A stretch of DNA of 64,000 nt from Candidatus Methylomirabilota bacterium (GTDB lineage: Bacteria; Methylomirabilota; Methylomirabilia; Rokubacteriales; CSP1-6): assembly GCA_035764725.1 (NCBI GenBank), contig DASTYT010000031.1, forward strand, positions 32,962-96,961. The letters run 5' to 3'. The notes under the pieces were generated by a model. The model did not search any database, was not told the origin of the DNA, and worked only from the letters and a program-made list of their open reading frames with translations. This document shows positions 10,500 to 18,835 of this stretch, in pieces. The position numbers and the translations under genes are program-made. Each line of letters opens with the position of its first letter. The first letter of the stretch is position 1.

Positions 10500-11413
10500 G
10501 ACGCGCGCTCCCGTTGATCGGGCTCGCGGGTGCGCTCGGCGCGCTGCTCGTGACGGCGCCGTGGTCCGCGCGCGGGCAGACGGTGCCCGCGCCGGCGGCG
10601 GGTTGCCACATCCTGGACGGGACGTTCGCCGCGATGCCGGCGCCCTCCGGCACGGTGGTGGTTCCCGTGATCATCCACTACATGGCGCTGGACCTGAGCA
10701 GCGTGCCGCCGGGGACCAGCTTCGACGCCGAGGCCAATCATGTGGCGGAGGTGCTCAAGCCCGGCAAGAAGAAGGAGCTCGAAGACCTGTTCGCGCCCCC
10801 CGAGCCCGGTGTCCACCCCGACGAGCAGAACGTGAATCATGTCTGGGATCGCTTCGGGGTCCGTCTGGCGGTCATCCGGACGGAGCGATGCGAGTTCACA
10901 TGGGCCGACGTCGGGAAAGTCCCGGTGCCGGCGCCGAAGCCCGCCGACCTCGCGCTGCTGCGCGCGGTGGCGCACCGCTTCAACACGCCCGGCTTTCATG
11001 GCCTCAATCTGTTTCAATGGCCGAAGATCGGCTCGTCGATCTCCGGGTATGGCTCGACGCCGAGGGCGGACGGTCCATTCCCCGGCGCCGGGGCCGTCTG
11101 GTTTCACGTCTCTACGCTGTCCGACATCGAGCCCGGCAAGCCGCCGAATCCCCGTAGCGTGGTGCGAACGATGGCGCACGAGGTGGGCCACTTCTTCACG
11201 TTGACGCATCGCTGCACGAATCGCCTCGATGAGCCAGAGGTGCCCAGCTGCCCGGAACGCGGCACGAGCGGCATGCTGATGAGCTCATTCTCTGACGGCA
11301 TCGGCCTCAACGACTGTGAGGAGCGGAAGGCCCGTCAAGGCGTCACGAAGGTCCTGCAGGGTACCCCCATCTCGACACAGGAGGAGATCGCATGCCCGGT
11401 TCCGGAAAGATAG
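10496..11413 (+). CDS. Secreted zinc metalloprotease-like protein (HExxHxxxxxH)
   Basis: A 305-residue protein with a signal peptide (LPLIGLAGALGALLVTAPWSARGQ). It carries the extended zinc motif HEVGHFFTLTH at H228, E229, H232 and H238, in the form used by metzincin and M43-like peptidases. Cysteines in RCTNRLDEPEVPSC, NDCEE and IACPVP could form disulfides. A Met in GMLMSSFSDG, after the motif, could be the Met-turn. It is coupled to the ATP-grasp gene (ATGA overlap), and its 3' end overlaps the next small gene by 22 nt. The family is not recognised beyond the motif. Confidence 0.8.
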   Translation: MRRALPLIGLAGALGALLVTAPWSARGQTVPAPAAGCHILDGTFAAMPAPSGTVVVPVIIHYMALDLSSVPPGTSFDAEANHVAEVLKPGKKKELEDLFAPPEPGVHPDEQNVNHVWDRFGVRLAVIRTERCEFTWADVGKVPVPAPKPADLALLRAVAHRFNTPGFHGLNLFQWPKIGSSISGYGSTPRADGPFPGAGAVWFHVSTLSDIEPGKPPNPRSVVRTMAHEVGHFFTLTHRCTNRLDEPEVPSCPERGTSGMLMSSFSDGIGLNDCEERKARQGVTKVLQGTPISTQEEIACPVPER

Positions 11414-11562
11414 AGAAGGGCGACAAGTGGCACATCGAGATCGAGCTGAAGGGGCCCGTCTCGAAGGACAAGGCGGACGATTTCACGTCGGAGCTCAACA
11501 AGCTCCTGAAGAAGTACCGGGCCAAGATGACCAAGGGGGAGACGGTCTCCGAGGACGAATGA
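11392..11562 (+). CDS. Small charged protein, 56 aa, unknown
   Basis: Reads MPGSGKIEKGDKWH and continues with alternating charged and hydrophobic residues, a predicted helix rich in Lys (TSELNKLLKKYRAK) and an acidic end SEDE. There is no signal peptide or membrane segment. The start lies inside the end of the metalloprotease gene, with GGAGGA just upstream (11379-11387). The stop overlaps the next start as ATGA. Such tight coupling on both sides supports a real gene. Function not recognised. Confidence 0.6.
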   Translation: MPGSGKIEKGDKWHIEIELKGPVSKDKADDFTSELNKLLKKYRAKMTKGETVSEDE

Positions 11563-11774
11563 CGGGCGTGACGCCAATGAGTGGACGGGACGGCGAGGGC
11601 GCGGCGGCGCCCGGGGAGCGGCTCCGCCTCCCCGCTCCGGACGACCGTGTCGCCGCCGAAGCGCTGGCGCTGGAGATTCGACGACTCGCCCGCCAGCACG
11701 GCATCGAGGTCAAGAGCGTGCGCGTCGAGGCGGGAGAGCTCGACGCGGATCCCGCGGAGCCCGCCGCGGGCTAG
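11559..11774 (+). CDS. Small protein, 71 aa, unknown
   Basis: Starts at the ATG that overlaps the previous stop (ATGA). It contains an acidic, proline-rich N-terminus and one predicted helix (VAAEALALEIRRLARQHG), then a short strand IEVKSVRVEAG. No homology recognised. Its stop and the stop of the convergent regulator gene share the palindrome CTAG, so the two genes meet tail to tail with a 4-bp overlap. An internal in-frame ATG six codons later is an alternative start. Confidence 0.5.
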   Translation: MTGVTPMSGRDGEGAAAPGERLRLPAPDDRVAAEALALEIRRLARQHGIEVKSVRVEAGELDADPAEPAAG

Positions 11775-14700
11775 CCCGCCCCGCCGCCGGGCAGCCGCGT
11801 GAGCAGCGCGCGACACTGCGCGGCGAGCGGTCGCATTCCGAGCTGCTCGGCGAGGGCGACTGCCGCCTCGGCCTGCTCGCGGGCGCCGCGCGCGTCGGGC
11901 GGGCTCGCGGCCAGCGCGACCTCCGCGCCCAGGCGGAGACTCCATGCCTCGTTGCCCCGCTCGCGGTGCTCGCGCGCCAGCGCGCGGGCGTCGTCGGCGA
12001 CCCGCCGCGCATCCGCGACCCGCCCCGCCCGGAGATAGCCCTCGCCGAGGCACGCGAGCAGGAGCGCGTGCGCCCCGATCAGCTTCATGGCCGCCGAGCG
12101 CTCCACCGCCTGCTCGAGATTCGCCAGGCCCTCCTCGCTCCGTCCGCTGAGGACCTGGGCGTAGCCCAGCGCCGAGGCGATACGGGGAAACCACAGCGGG
12201 CTGTTGCCGGCGCGAATGGCCTCGAGCCCGCGCTCGAGGAGGGGAATCGCCCGGTCCATGTCGCCCTGGCGCATGAGCACGTAGCCGAGCCCCGCCGTTG
12301 CGGTGGCGAGGCTCAGGGGCTGCTCGACGCGCTCGGCGATGGCCATGGCCTCCTCGCCGCGGGCGATCCCTTCCTCGAACTCGCCGAGCTCCGCCAGGCA
12401 CCAGACGAGGATGGTGCGCGAATGGATGGCCAGGACCTGCGGCCGCCCGAAGCGCTCGGTTGTGTAGGGGCCCACCAGCCGCTCCACATTCTGGCGGAAC
12501 AGCACGATGGCGCCCGGGTAGTCAGCGAGCCCGTAGCGCACCTGCCCGAGCCAGGTATTGGTGCCGATCTGAAGCGCGAAGTCGTCGATGCCCCGGGCGA
12601 GGGCATGCGCGCGCTCGCCCGCTTCCAGCGCGCGCTCCTGATCGCCGGTCAGCCGGTAGAAGTCGATCTTGTAGGCGTTGACCCAGGCGAGGCGGCGCTC
12701 GTCACCGAGCGCGGTGGCGATGGTCTCGGCCTCCTCGAGGCGCCGGAGCTGCTCATCCAGCTCGCCGAGGGGCTGATGCGCGTTGCGCAGGACGAAGCGC
12801 AGATCGACGGCGAGGGCCTGGCGCTCCGCGGTACGGGGCAGGTGCTCGAGGGCCTCGAGGGCCTGGTCCAGGAACATCACCGCCTCGCGATTGGCGGAGC
12901 GCGCGAAGGCCTTGTCCCCGGCCTGGTGGAGATAGAGGGCGGCCTTGTCCCAGACCTGGCCCTGATAGGCGTGATACGCGAGTCGGTCCATGTGCTCGCC
13001 GAGCCGCCCGGCGTACAGGGTCTCCATGGCGGTGAGCACGCGCGCATGGAGCGCGCGCCGTCGGTCGGGCAGGACGCTCGCATAGGCGACTTCCTGGGTG
13101 AGAGCGTGCTTGAACGTGAACTCGCGCTCGGGAAACTGGCTGGCCTCGTACAGGAACTCGGAGGCCTGCAGATGAGCCAGGGCGCGAGCCACCGTCTCCT
13201 CTGGCACGTCGGCCACCGCAGCGAGCAGGGGGGCAGCGACGTGCCGGCCGATCACCGCGGCGGGCTGGAGCAGCGCCTTCTCGTCGCTCGGCAGCCGGTC
13301 GATGCGCGCGGCCAGCACCTCCTCCACGCTGGCGGGCACCTGGATGCTCGGCGCCGGCTGCACGAGGCGGTACGTCCCCCGCTCTCCCGCGAGCGCCCCG
13401 GTCTCCACGAGCGTCCGCACGCTTTCCTCGAGGAAGAACGGATTGCCGTCGGTGCGCTCGATGAGCAGGGGCTTGAGGGGCCCGAGGTCGGGCCGCCGGC
13501 CGAGCAGGCCGTCGAGCAGCTCCTCGGCGTTCTCGGGCGACAAGGGATCCACTCGGAGCTGGGTGTAGAAGCCCCGGCTGCCCCAGGCGTGCCCATACTC
13601 GGGCCGGAACGTGATGAGGATCAGGATGCGCGCGGTGGCGACACCCTCGGCGAGCGCCTCGAGCATCGCCTGGGTTTCGCCGTCGATCCAGTGGGCGTCT
13701 TCGAGCACGATGCGCAGCGGCTGCACGCGGCTCTCCCGCACGAGCAGGAGCTTGAACGCCTCCAGGGTCCGGTGGCGGCGCTCGGCCGCATTCATCGCCT
13801 CCCATGGCCGGTCGCTCACCCGGACATCGAGCAGCGTGAGGAGCGGGGCGCCGAGGGGGATCAGCGCCTCGTCGAGGGCGGCGAGCTTGGCCATCACCTT
13901 GTCCTCGATGAGGCGCGCGTCGTCGCCGGCCTCCACGCGGAAATAGTCGCGGAGCAGCTCGATCGCGGTGAGGTACGGCGCGGTGGCGCCCATCGAGACG
14001 CCGGCCGCCTCCAGGGCCAGACAGTCCTGCTTGGCCTCGGCGTGTGTGAACTCCCAGACGAGACGTGACTTGCCGACGCCGGGCTCGCCGACCAGCCCGA
14101 CGACCTGACCGCGCCCTCGCGCGGCGAGGCTCCAGCGATCCTTCAGGAGCTCGAGCTCGTGCCGGCGTCCCACGAACTTGCCGAGGCGGCCCCAGAGCCC
14201 GAGCCCGGTCGCGTCCCGCCCGACCAGCCGATACGCCTGGCCCGTGACCCCGGCCCCGGCTCCCGCCGTCGCGAGCTCGAAGCGCCGCTCCAGGAAGGGC
14301 GCGGTGGCCGGGCTGACGATGATGGCGCCGGGCTCGGCGGCAGCGATCAAGGCCTCGAGCAGCGCCGAGGTCCGGAGCTTGGCCGTCTGATCGAGCTGCG
14401 GTGTACCTGCCACCTGGCCGACGAGGTACAGGGAAGCATCTAGCGCCATCCGAACGGTGGCCTGTTGGGAGTCGCGCTCGCGGGCGCGCTCGCCGGCCTT
14501 CTGGATCGCGAGGGCAGCATTGGCCGCGCGTCGTGGCGCGTCCTCGACGGAATCGAGCCCGAACGAGGCGTCGACGCCGTTCCGCCCCAGGTCCTCCACG
14601 CGGCCGCCGAAGCTCACGACCTTCTCGACGAGGGCCTCGATCGCCCGGCTGGCCTCCGACAGCTCGTCGGTGTCGGCCGGCACCTCGATCCGGGCGCGGA

Positions 14701-15817
14701 GAATCGTGACGCGCCGGCGCTCCCAGCGCAGCGCGGGGGGCGCGGCGACCGGGGCGTGGACGGTGGGCTCGGCGGGCACGGCGGTCGCCGGGGCCCCGCG
14801 GCCGACCGTACGGCGCGCCGCGGCGCGCGCCGGGGCCCGGCTCTCGTGGCGGCGCAGGCCGAAGCGCGCGATGCGCGCCCGCAGCGTGTTACGCGAGATC
14901 CCGAGCTGCGCGGCCGCACGCGAAATGTTCCAGCCGGTCTCCTCGAGCACCGCCTGGACGTGCTCGCCCATCGCCTCGTCGAGCGAAGCCGCCCGCGGGC
15001 CGGCCGTCCCCCCTGCGGGGGCGGTGGGCGTGCCCCCGGCCGACTCGCGAAGCCCGAGCATCGCGCCCGTCACCACCGTCGACTCGCCGAGCAGGGCCAC
15101 GCGCTCCATCACGTTGGAGAGCTCACGGATGTTGCCGGGCCACGAGTGGGCCAGGAGGCGCGCCCGCGCATCCGCGGCCAGCGTGCGCGGCGGGAGGCCG
15201 TAGTCCCCGCAGGCGCGCGCGAGGAACGCGTCGGCGAGACGCAGCACATCGCGTCCCCGCTCCCGCAATGACGGGAGCGTCACCGTGATCACGGCGAGGC
15301 GGTGATAGAGATCTTCCCGGAAGCGCCGCGCGCGGATCGCCGCCTGGAGGTCGGCGTTCGTGGCGCTGATCACCCACACGTCGGCCGCCTCGCTCCGGGT
15401 GCTGCCGAGGCGGCGCACCGCTCCCTCCTCGAGCGCCTTCAAGAGCTTGGCCTGCAGGGCCTCGGGGAGGAGCCCGATCTCGTCGAGGAACAGGGTCCCG
15501 TGATGCGCGGTCTGAAAGAGACCGGGCTTGGCCTGCCGGGCGTCCGTGAATGCTCCACGCTCGAATCCAAACAGCTCGGCCTCGAGCAAGGGCTCCGGGA
15601 TGGCCGCGCAGTTGACGTCCACGAACGGGCCGCGGGCGCGCGGGCTCGACTGATGAAGGATGTGAGCGACCAGCCCCTTGCCCGAACCGGTGGGGCCCCC
15701 GATCAGGACCGCCGGGAGCCGGCGGCCTCCCTGCGGCCGTGCGAGCAGGCGCCGGATCTGGGTCCGCACGGCCTCCATCGCCGGGCTCTCCCCGAGCAGC
15801 TGGTCCAGGGGATCCAT
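11771..15817 (-). CDS. Chimeric sigma-54 activator fused to cyclase-like, AAA_16 and TPR domains
   Basis: A 1348-residue regulator. Residues 1-240 form an NtrC-type AAA+ domain without receiver: Walker [10 protein letters not shown] (40-48), sigma-54 contact loop GAFTDA (88-93, where GAFTGA is canonical), Walker B TLFLDEI and sensor [11 protein letters not shown]. Residues 285-325 are a Fis-type helix-turn-helix ([20 protein letters not shown]). Residues 365-530 resemble a class III nucleotidyl cyclase fold but lack both metal-binding Asps (TILRARIE replaces [18 protein letters not shown] replaces GDGIMALFG). An AAA_16 ATPase starts at [11 protein letters not shown] with Walker A GEPGVGKS (577-584) and HWID (Walker B region). 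TPR-like repeats fill about 880-1330. The second half strongly resembles the 1214-residue protein at 55.8 kb. The fusion suggests an activator whose signal input is the STAND-like ATPase/TPR half. It diverges from an operon with a -24/-12 promoter. Confidence 0.9.
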   Translation of the reverse strand: MDPLDQLLGESPAMEAVRTQIRRLLARPQGGRRLPAVLIGGPTGSGKGLVAHILHQSSPRARGPFVDVNCAAIPEPLLEAELFGFERGAFTDARQAKPGLFQTAHHGTLFLDEIGLLPEALQAKLLKALEEGAVRRLGSTRSEAADVWVISATNADLQAAIRARRFREDLYHRLAVITVTLPSLRERGRDVLRLADAFLARACGDYGLPPRTLAADARARLLAHSWPGNIRELSNVMERVALLGESTVVTGAMLGLRESAGGTPTAPAGGTAGPRAASLDEAMGEHVQAVLEETGWNISRAAAQLGISRNTLRARIARFGLRRHESRAPARAAARRTVGRGAPATAVPAEPTVHAPVAAPPALRWERRRVTILRARIEVPADTDELSEASRAIEALVEKVVSFGGRVEDLGRNGVDASFGLDSVEDAPRRAANAALAIQKAGERARERDSQQATVRMALDASLYLVGQVAGTPQLDQTAKLRTSALLEALIAAAEPGAIIVSPATAPFLERRFELATAGAGAGVTGQAYRLVGRDATGLGLWGRLGKFVGRRHELELLKDRWSLAARGRGQVVGLVGEPGVGKSRLVWEFTHAEAKQDCLALEAAGVSMGATAPYLTAIELLRDYFRVEAGDDARLIEDKVMAKLAALDEALIPLGAPLLTLLDVRVSDRPWEAMNAAERRHRTLEAFKLLLVRESRVQPLRIVLEDAHWIDGETQAMLEALAEGVATARILILITFRPEYGHAWGSRGFYTQLRVDPLSPENAEELLDGLLGRRPDLGPLKPLLIERTDGNPFFLEESVRTLVETGALAGERGTYRLVQPAPSIQVPASVEEVLAARIDRLPSDEKALLQPAAVIGRHVAAPLLAAVADVPEETVARALAHLQASEFLYEASQFPEREFTFKHALTQEVAYASVLPDRRRALHARVLTAMETLYAGRLGEHMDRLAYHAYQGQVWDKAALYLHQAGDKAFARSANREAVMFLDQALEALEHLPRTAERQALAVDLRFVLRNAHQPLGELDEQLRRLEEAETIATALGDERRLAWVNAYKIDFYRLTGDQERALEAGERAHALARGIDDFALQIGTNTWLGQVRYGLADYPGAIVLFRQNVERLVGPYTTERFGRPQVLAIHSRTILVWCLAELGEFEEGIARGEEAMAIAERVEQPLSLATATAGLGYVLMRQGDMDRAIPLLERGLEAIRAGNSPLWFPRIASALGYAQVLSGRSEEGLANLEQAVERSAAMKLIGAHALLLACLGEGYLRAGRVADARRVADDARALAREHRERGNEAWSLRLGAEVALAASPPDARGAREQAEAAVALAEQLGMRPLAAQCRALLTRLPGGGAG

Positions 15818-15836
15818 GGTGCCCCCAGGCTAACCG

Positions 15837-15879
15837 GGTCAGGAGTTGACCGCTCAGGTATTTACCAGTTGACTGGTCA
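15837..15879. promoter_or_regulatory. Paired palindromes, candidate activator binding sites
   Basis: GGTCA-N5-TGACC at 15837-15851 and ACCAGT-TG-ACTGGT at 15864-15877; the second overlaps TGAC-TG-GTCA. They share the half-site TGAC/GTCA. They lie about 75-120 bp upstream of the expected start of the divergent sigma-54 promoter, the usual distance for enhancer sites, and just before the activator gene, so autoregulation is possible. Confidence 0.5.
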
Positions 15880-15928
15880 CCCACGCTGCACATGACACGT
15901 AACTATTTGACTTAATGGATAATTCTCC

Positions 15929-15944
15929 TGGCATCAACCTTGCC
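15929..15944 (+). promoter_or_regulatory. Sigma-54 (-24/-12) promoter
   Basis: TGGCAT-N5-TTGCC, with GG at 15930-15931 and GC at 15942-15943. The spacing is exactly that of the consensus TGGCAC-N5-TTGCW. Transcription should start near 15955, about 42 nt before the first gene of the operon. The adjacent divergent gene encodes a sigma-54 activator, which makes a chance match less likely. Confidence 0.7.
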
Positions 15945-15996
15945 ACTACAGGACGTCATGGACGCGGGCCTAAACACCAGCCGCAAGGAGGATGTC

Positions 15997-16143
15997 ATGC
16001 GTCGTGGTCGCCTTCGATACGTGCTGATCGCCGCGCTGTGGCTCATCGTGGCCTGGGCGTTCGCCGCCGAGGTCATGCTCGCGCACCGCTCGGAGCCGGT
16101 CGACGCGCTGACGTGGGAGGAGGCCCGTGATGCCGGCCGCTGA
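15997..16143 (+). CDS. Small single-pass membrane protein, 48 aa
   Basis: A strong ribosome-binding site (AAGGAGG) lies 5 nt before the ATG, which is what decides the start. The product has a basic N-terminus (MRRGRLR), one hydrophobic helix (YVLIAALWLIVAWAFAAEV) and a short acidic tail (WEEARDAG). It could be a membrane anchor, sensor or small regulator. It is the first gene after the -24/-12 promoter, and its 3' end overlaps the MucR-like gene by 14 nt. No family recognised. Confidence 0.7.
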   Translation: MRRGRLRYVLIAALWLIVAWAFAAEVMLAHRSEPVDALTWEEARDAGR

Positions 16144-16534
16144 GCCTTCCACGGGCCCCCGCTACGGCATGGGGTCGCTGCGCTTCCTGCACGCCGACCC
16201 GCGTCGCGCCATCGCCGACGAGCACATCGTCTGCCTGATGTGCGGGCGTGCGCTGCGCCAGCTCACCAACACCCATCTGCGCCTGCACCGCATCACCACC
16301 ACCGACTACAAGGCGCGCTTCGGCTATAACCGCGGGCGGCCGCTGATGGCGCGGACCCTCCTTCGTGTCTATGCGGAGCGTGCGGTGCGCACGGGTCTCG
16401 CCGACCGCATCCGGCTCCGGCCCATCGTGAGCCGGCCCGAGCTGCGCCGGCGCGGAGGTGCGCGTCCGATCGCGCTCGAGGAACGGCTCACGCGGCGGGA
16501 GGCGCAGCGGCGCCCGCAGGGGATCACGCCATGA
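16130..16534 (+). CDS. MucR/Ros-like zinc-finger transcriptional regulator
   Basis: A 134-residue protein with a zinc-finger core CLMCGRALRQLTNTHLRLH (two Cys, then two His). ITTTDYKARFGYNRG follows, which matches the MucR/Ros pattern of a short C2H2 finger followed by an alpha-helical DNA-contact region ending in a K/RFG(Y/L) turn. The ATG directly after an in-frame GTG is used as start. The C-terminal tail is Arg-rich. It should bind DNA; the target is unknown, but its position invites autoregulation of the locus. It overlaps both neighbours (14 nt upstream, ATGA downstream), so the three genes are probably one transcript. Confidence 0.72.
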   Translation: MPAAEPSTGPRYGMGSLRFLHADPRRAIADEHIVCLMCGRALRQLTNTHLRLHRITTTDYKARFGYNRGRPLMARTLLRVYAERAVRTGLADRIRLRPIVSRPELRRRGGARPIALEERLTRREAQRRPQGITP

Positions 16535-18657
16535 CCAGCCACGACCTGGCCGACCTTCGGATGACGTGCGCGCGCTGCGAGGCGGTGAGCGGCCCTGGCT
16601 CGCGCTTCTGCGAGTCGTGCGGCGCGCCGCTGATGGCGGCGTGCCCGCGCTGCGGCGTGGCGGTGGCGGCGGGGGCGAGGTTCTGCCGCGGGTGCGGCGG
16701 GTCGCTCGGCCCGGCGCACCCGCACCCCGGTGAGGGGAACGCCCCCCTCGACTACACGCCGGCCCATCTGGTCTCCACGATCCTCGGGGCGGCCGGCGCG
16801 CGGGAGGGCGAGCGCAAGCAGGTCACCGTGCTGTTCTGCCGGCTCGCCGGCGCGGCGGGGCTCGCCGCCTCGCTGGGCGCCGAGCGCATGCACGCGCTGC
16901 TCGAGCGCTTCTTCGCGCTCGGCCTCGCCGAGATCCAGCGCTACGAGGGTACGATCAACCAGTATCTCGACGACGGATTCATGGCGCTGTTCGGCGCGCC
17001 CATCGCGCGCGAGGACCACGCGCGCCGCGCCGTCCTGTCCGCCCTGGGCCTGCAGCGGGCCGCGCGGGAGCTGGGCCATGGCGACGCCGCCGGCGGGCTC
17101 GCGACGGCCGCGCGCATCGGGATCAACACCGGCGGGGTCGTGGTGGGAGCCATCGGCGACGAGCAGCGCACGGACTACACCGCCGTCGGCGACACCACCA
17201 ACGTGGCCTGGCGGCTCGCGCAGGAAGCGGGCGCCGGCGACATCCTCGTCGGGGAGAGCACCGCCCTGCTCGCCCAGGGCTACGTGCGAATGGAGACCCT
17301 GTCCACGCTGGCCCTCAAGGGCAAGACGACGCCGGTCGCGGTGCGCCGCGTGCTCGGACCAGGGCCCCGGCGCTCGCGCCTCGACGCAACCGCGGGCCGC
17401 GCGCTCACCGAGTTCGTGGGGCGCGAGGAGGAGATGGCGCACCTGGAGGCGATGCTGGCGCGCGCGGAGGCCGGTCGCGGCCAGGTGCTGGGCGTGGTGG
17501 GCGAGCCGGGCGTCGGCAAATCGCGGCTGCTCGCCGAGCTCCGCCGCCGTCTCGCTGGGCGTCCGGTCACCTGGCTCGAGGGCCACTGCGTGCCGTATGG
17601 CCATGGCATGCCCTATCTGCCCGTCCTCGAAATCCTCCGGCAGCACTGCGGGCTCGCCGAGGACGACCGGTCGGAGATCGCCGCCGTCAAGCTCCGGGCC
17701 TGTCTCAGGGAGGCGGGGCTCGATCCCGCCGCCGACGCGACCCCGCTGCTCGACCTGTTCAGGCTCGCCGACGGGTCGGCCTCCGGCCGCCCGCAGGTCG
17801 GGGGGGCGATGCAGGCGCGAACCTTCGAGGTCCTCCGCCGTCTGATCCTCGGAGGCAGCCCGGGCCGGCCGCTGGTGATCGTGATCGAGGATCTGCACTG
17901 GATCGACGCGATCTCCGAGGAGTACGCCGCCTCGCTCGTGGAGCGGGTGGGGGCCGCGGCCGTGCTCCTCGTCTTCACCTATCGCCCCGGCTACCGGCCG
18001 CGCTGGATCGACCGGTCCTCCGGCACCCAGCTCGCCCTCACGCCGCTCGGCCCGGCGGAGAGCCGCGCCATCGTGCGCGCCTCCGCGCTGCCCGCCGAGA
18101 CGGCCGACCGCATCCTCGAGCGGGCCGAAGGCAACCCGCTGTTCCTCGAGGAGCTGGCGCGCGCCGCCGCGAGCGCGGGTGGCCGTGGCTCGGAGGTGTC
18201 GGTCCCCGACACCGTGCACGACGTCCTCAGCGCACGGGTGGATCATCTGCCGGAGACGGCGCGCCGCGTGCTCCAGTGCGCGGCGGTGCTGGGGCGGGAG
18301 TTCTCCGCCCGGCTGCTTCGCGCGGTGTGGGACGGGCCCGAGAGCCAGCTCGACGAGGACCTGCGCGAGCTCGGACGCCTCGAGTTCCTCGAGGAGCGCT
18401 TCGGCGTGGGCGAGCCCACGTTCGGGTTCAAGCACGCCCTCGTGCAGGATGTGATCTACGGGAGCCTGCTCGAGCGGCAGCGTCGCGCCGCGCACGGGCG
18501 CGCGGGCCGGGCCCTCGAGGAGTTCCACGCCGGACGCCTCGACGAGGTGATCGATCGCCTCATGCACCACTTCGCGCGCGGCGACGATCCCGCGCGCGCG
18601 GCCGCCTACGCCCAGTTCGCCGCGGAGCGGGGCTCGCTCACGCTCGCCTCCGGCTAA
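16531..18657 (+). CDS. Zinc-ribbon, degenerate cyclase, AAA_16 ATPase protein
   Basis: A 708-residue paralogue of the 1214-residue protein at 55.8 kb. Two zinc ribbons (CARCEAVSGPGSRFCESCG, and CPRC with CRGCG) occupy residues 13-56. A class III cyclase-like domain spans about 95-275. The first metal Asp is replaced (VTVLFCRLAG, Arg104 where Asp is expected), while the second survives in LDDGFMALFG (Asp148) and TDYTAVG remains. Cyclase activity is therefore doubtful. The AAA_16 ATPase starts at FVGREEEM with Walker A GEPGVGKS and DLHWID. The chain stops soon after the ATPase helical region, so the TPR array of its paralogue is absent. It starts by ATGA overlap with the MucR-like gene. Signal transduction is likely; the ligand is unknown. 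Confidence 0.88.
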   Translation: MTSHDLADLRMTCARCEAVSGPGSRFCESCGAPLMAACPRCGVAVAAGARFCRGCGGSLGPAHPHPGEGNAPLDYTPAHLVSTILGAAGAREGERKQVTVLFCRLAGAAGLAASLGAERMHALLERFFALGLAEIQRYEGTINQYLDDGFMALFGAPIAREDHARRAVLSALGLQRAARELGHGDAAGGLATAARIGINTGGVVVGAIGDEQRTDYTAVGDTTNVAWRLAQEAGAGDILVGESTALLAQGYVRMETLSTLALKGKTTPVAVRRVLGPGPRRSRLDATAGRALTEFVGREEEMAHLEAMLARAEAGRGQVLGVVGEPGVGKSRLLAELRRRLAGRPVTWLEGHCVPYGHGMPYLPVLEILRQHCGLAEDDRSEIAAVKLRACLREAGLDPAADATPLLDLFRLADGSASGRPQVGGAMQARTFEVLRRLILGGSPGRPLVIVIEDLHWIDAISEEYAASLVERVGAAAVLLVFTYRPGYRPRWIDRSSGTQLALTPLGPAESRAIVRASALPAETADRILERAEGNPLFLEELARAAASAGGRGSEVSVPDTVHDVLSARVDHLPETARRVLQCAAVLGREFSARLLRAVWDGPESQLDEDLRELGRLEFLEERFGVGEPTFGFKHALVQDVIYGSLLERQRRAAHGRAGRALEEFHAGRLDEVIDRLMHHFARGDDPARAAAYAQFAAERGSLTLASG

Positions 18658-18712
18658 CGCGCCGCGCTAACCGGCCGGCGCCCGGGCGGCGGTCGTTCGA
18701 GATCCCGAACAG

Positions 18713-18741
18713 TTGTCGGGTTCTCGACGATCACGTATATT
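18713..18741 (+). promoter_or_regulatory. Sigma-70-type promoter for the ABC importer operon
   Basis: TTGTCG, 17-bp spacer, TATATT (four of six and five of six matches). Transcription would start near 18748, about 88 nt before the binding-protein gene. The AT-rich -10 stands out in a GC-rich background. Confidence 0.5.
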
Positions 18742-18835
18742 TTCTACCCGTAGCACCCCAACATTCCGGGAACCCCGAGCGGGGCGCCCTTCGTTTCCCC
18801 ACTAGCGGTTCGCATCGACTCGAGGAGGAGTGAAC

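Noticed and set aside
15907-15923. TTGACT and GATAAT as a sigma-70 promoter
   Set aside because: Only 5 bp separate them, far too short; the -24/-12 match next to it is better.
16369-18570. 733-codon minus-strand open frame
   Set aside because: Shadow of the zinc-ribbon/cyclase-like gene, which has clear motifs on the plus strand.
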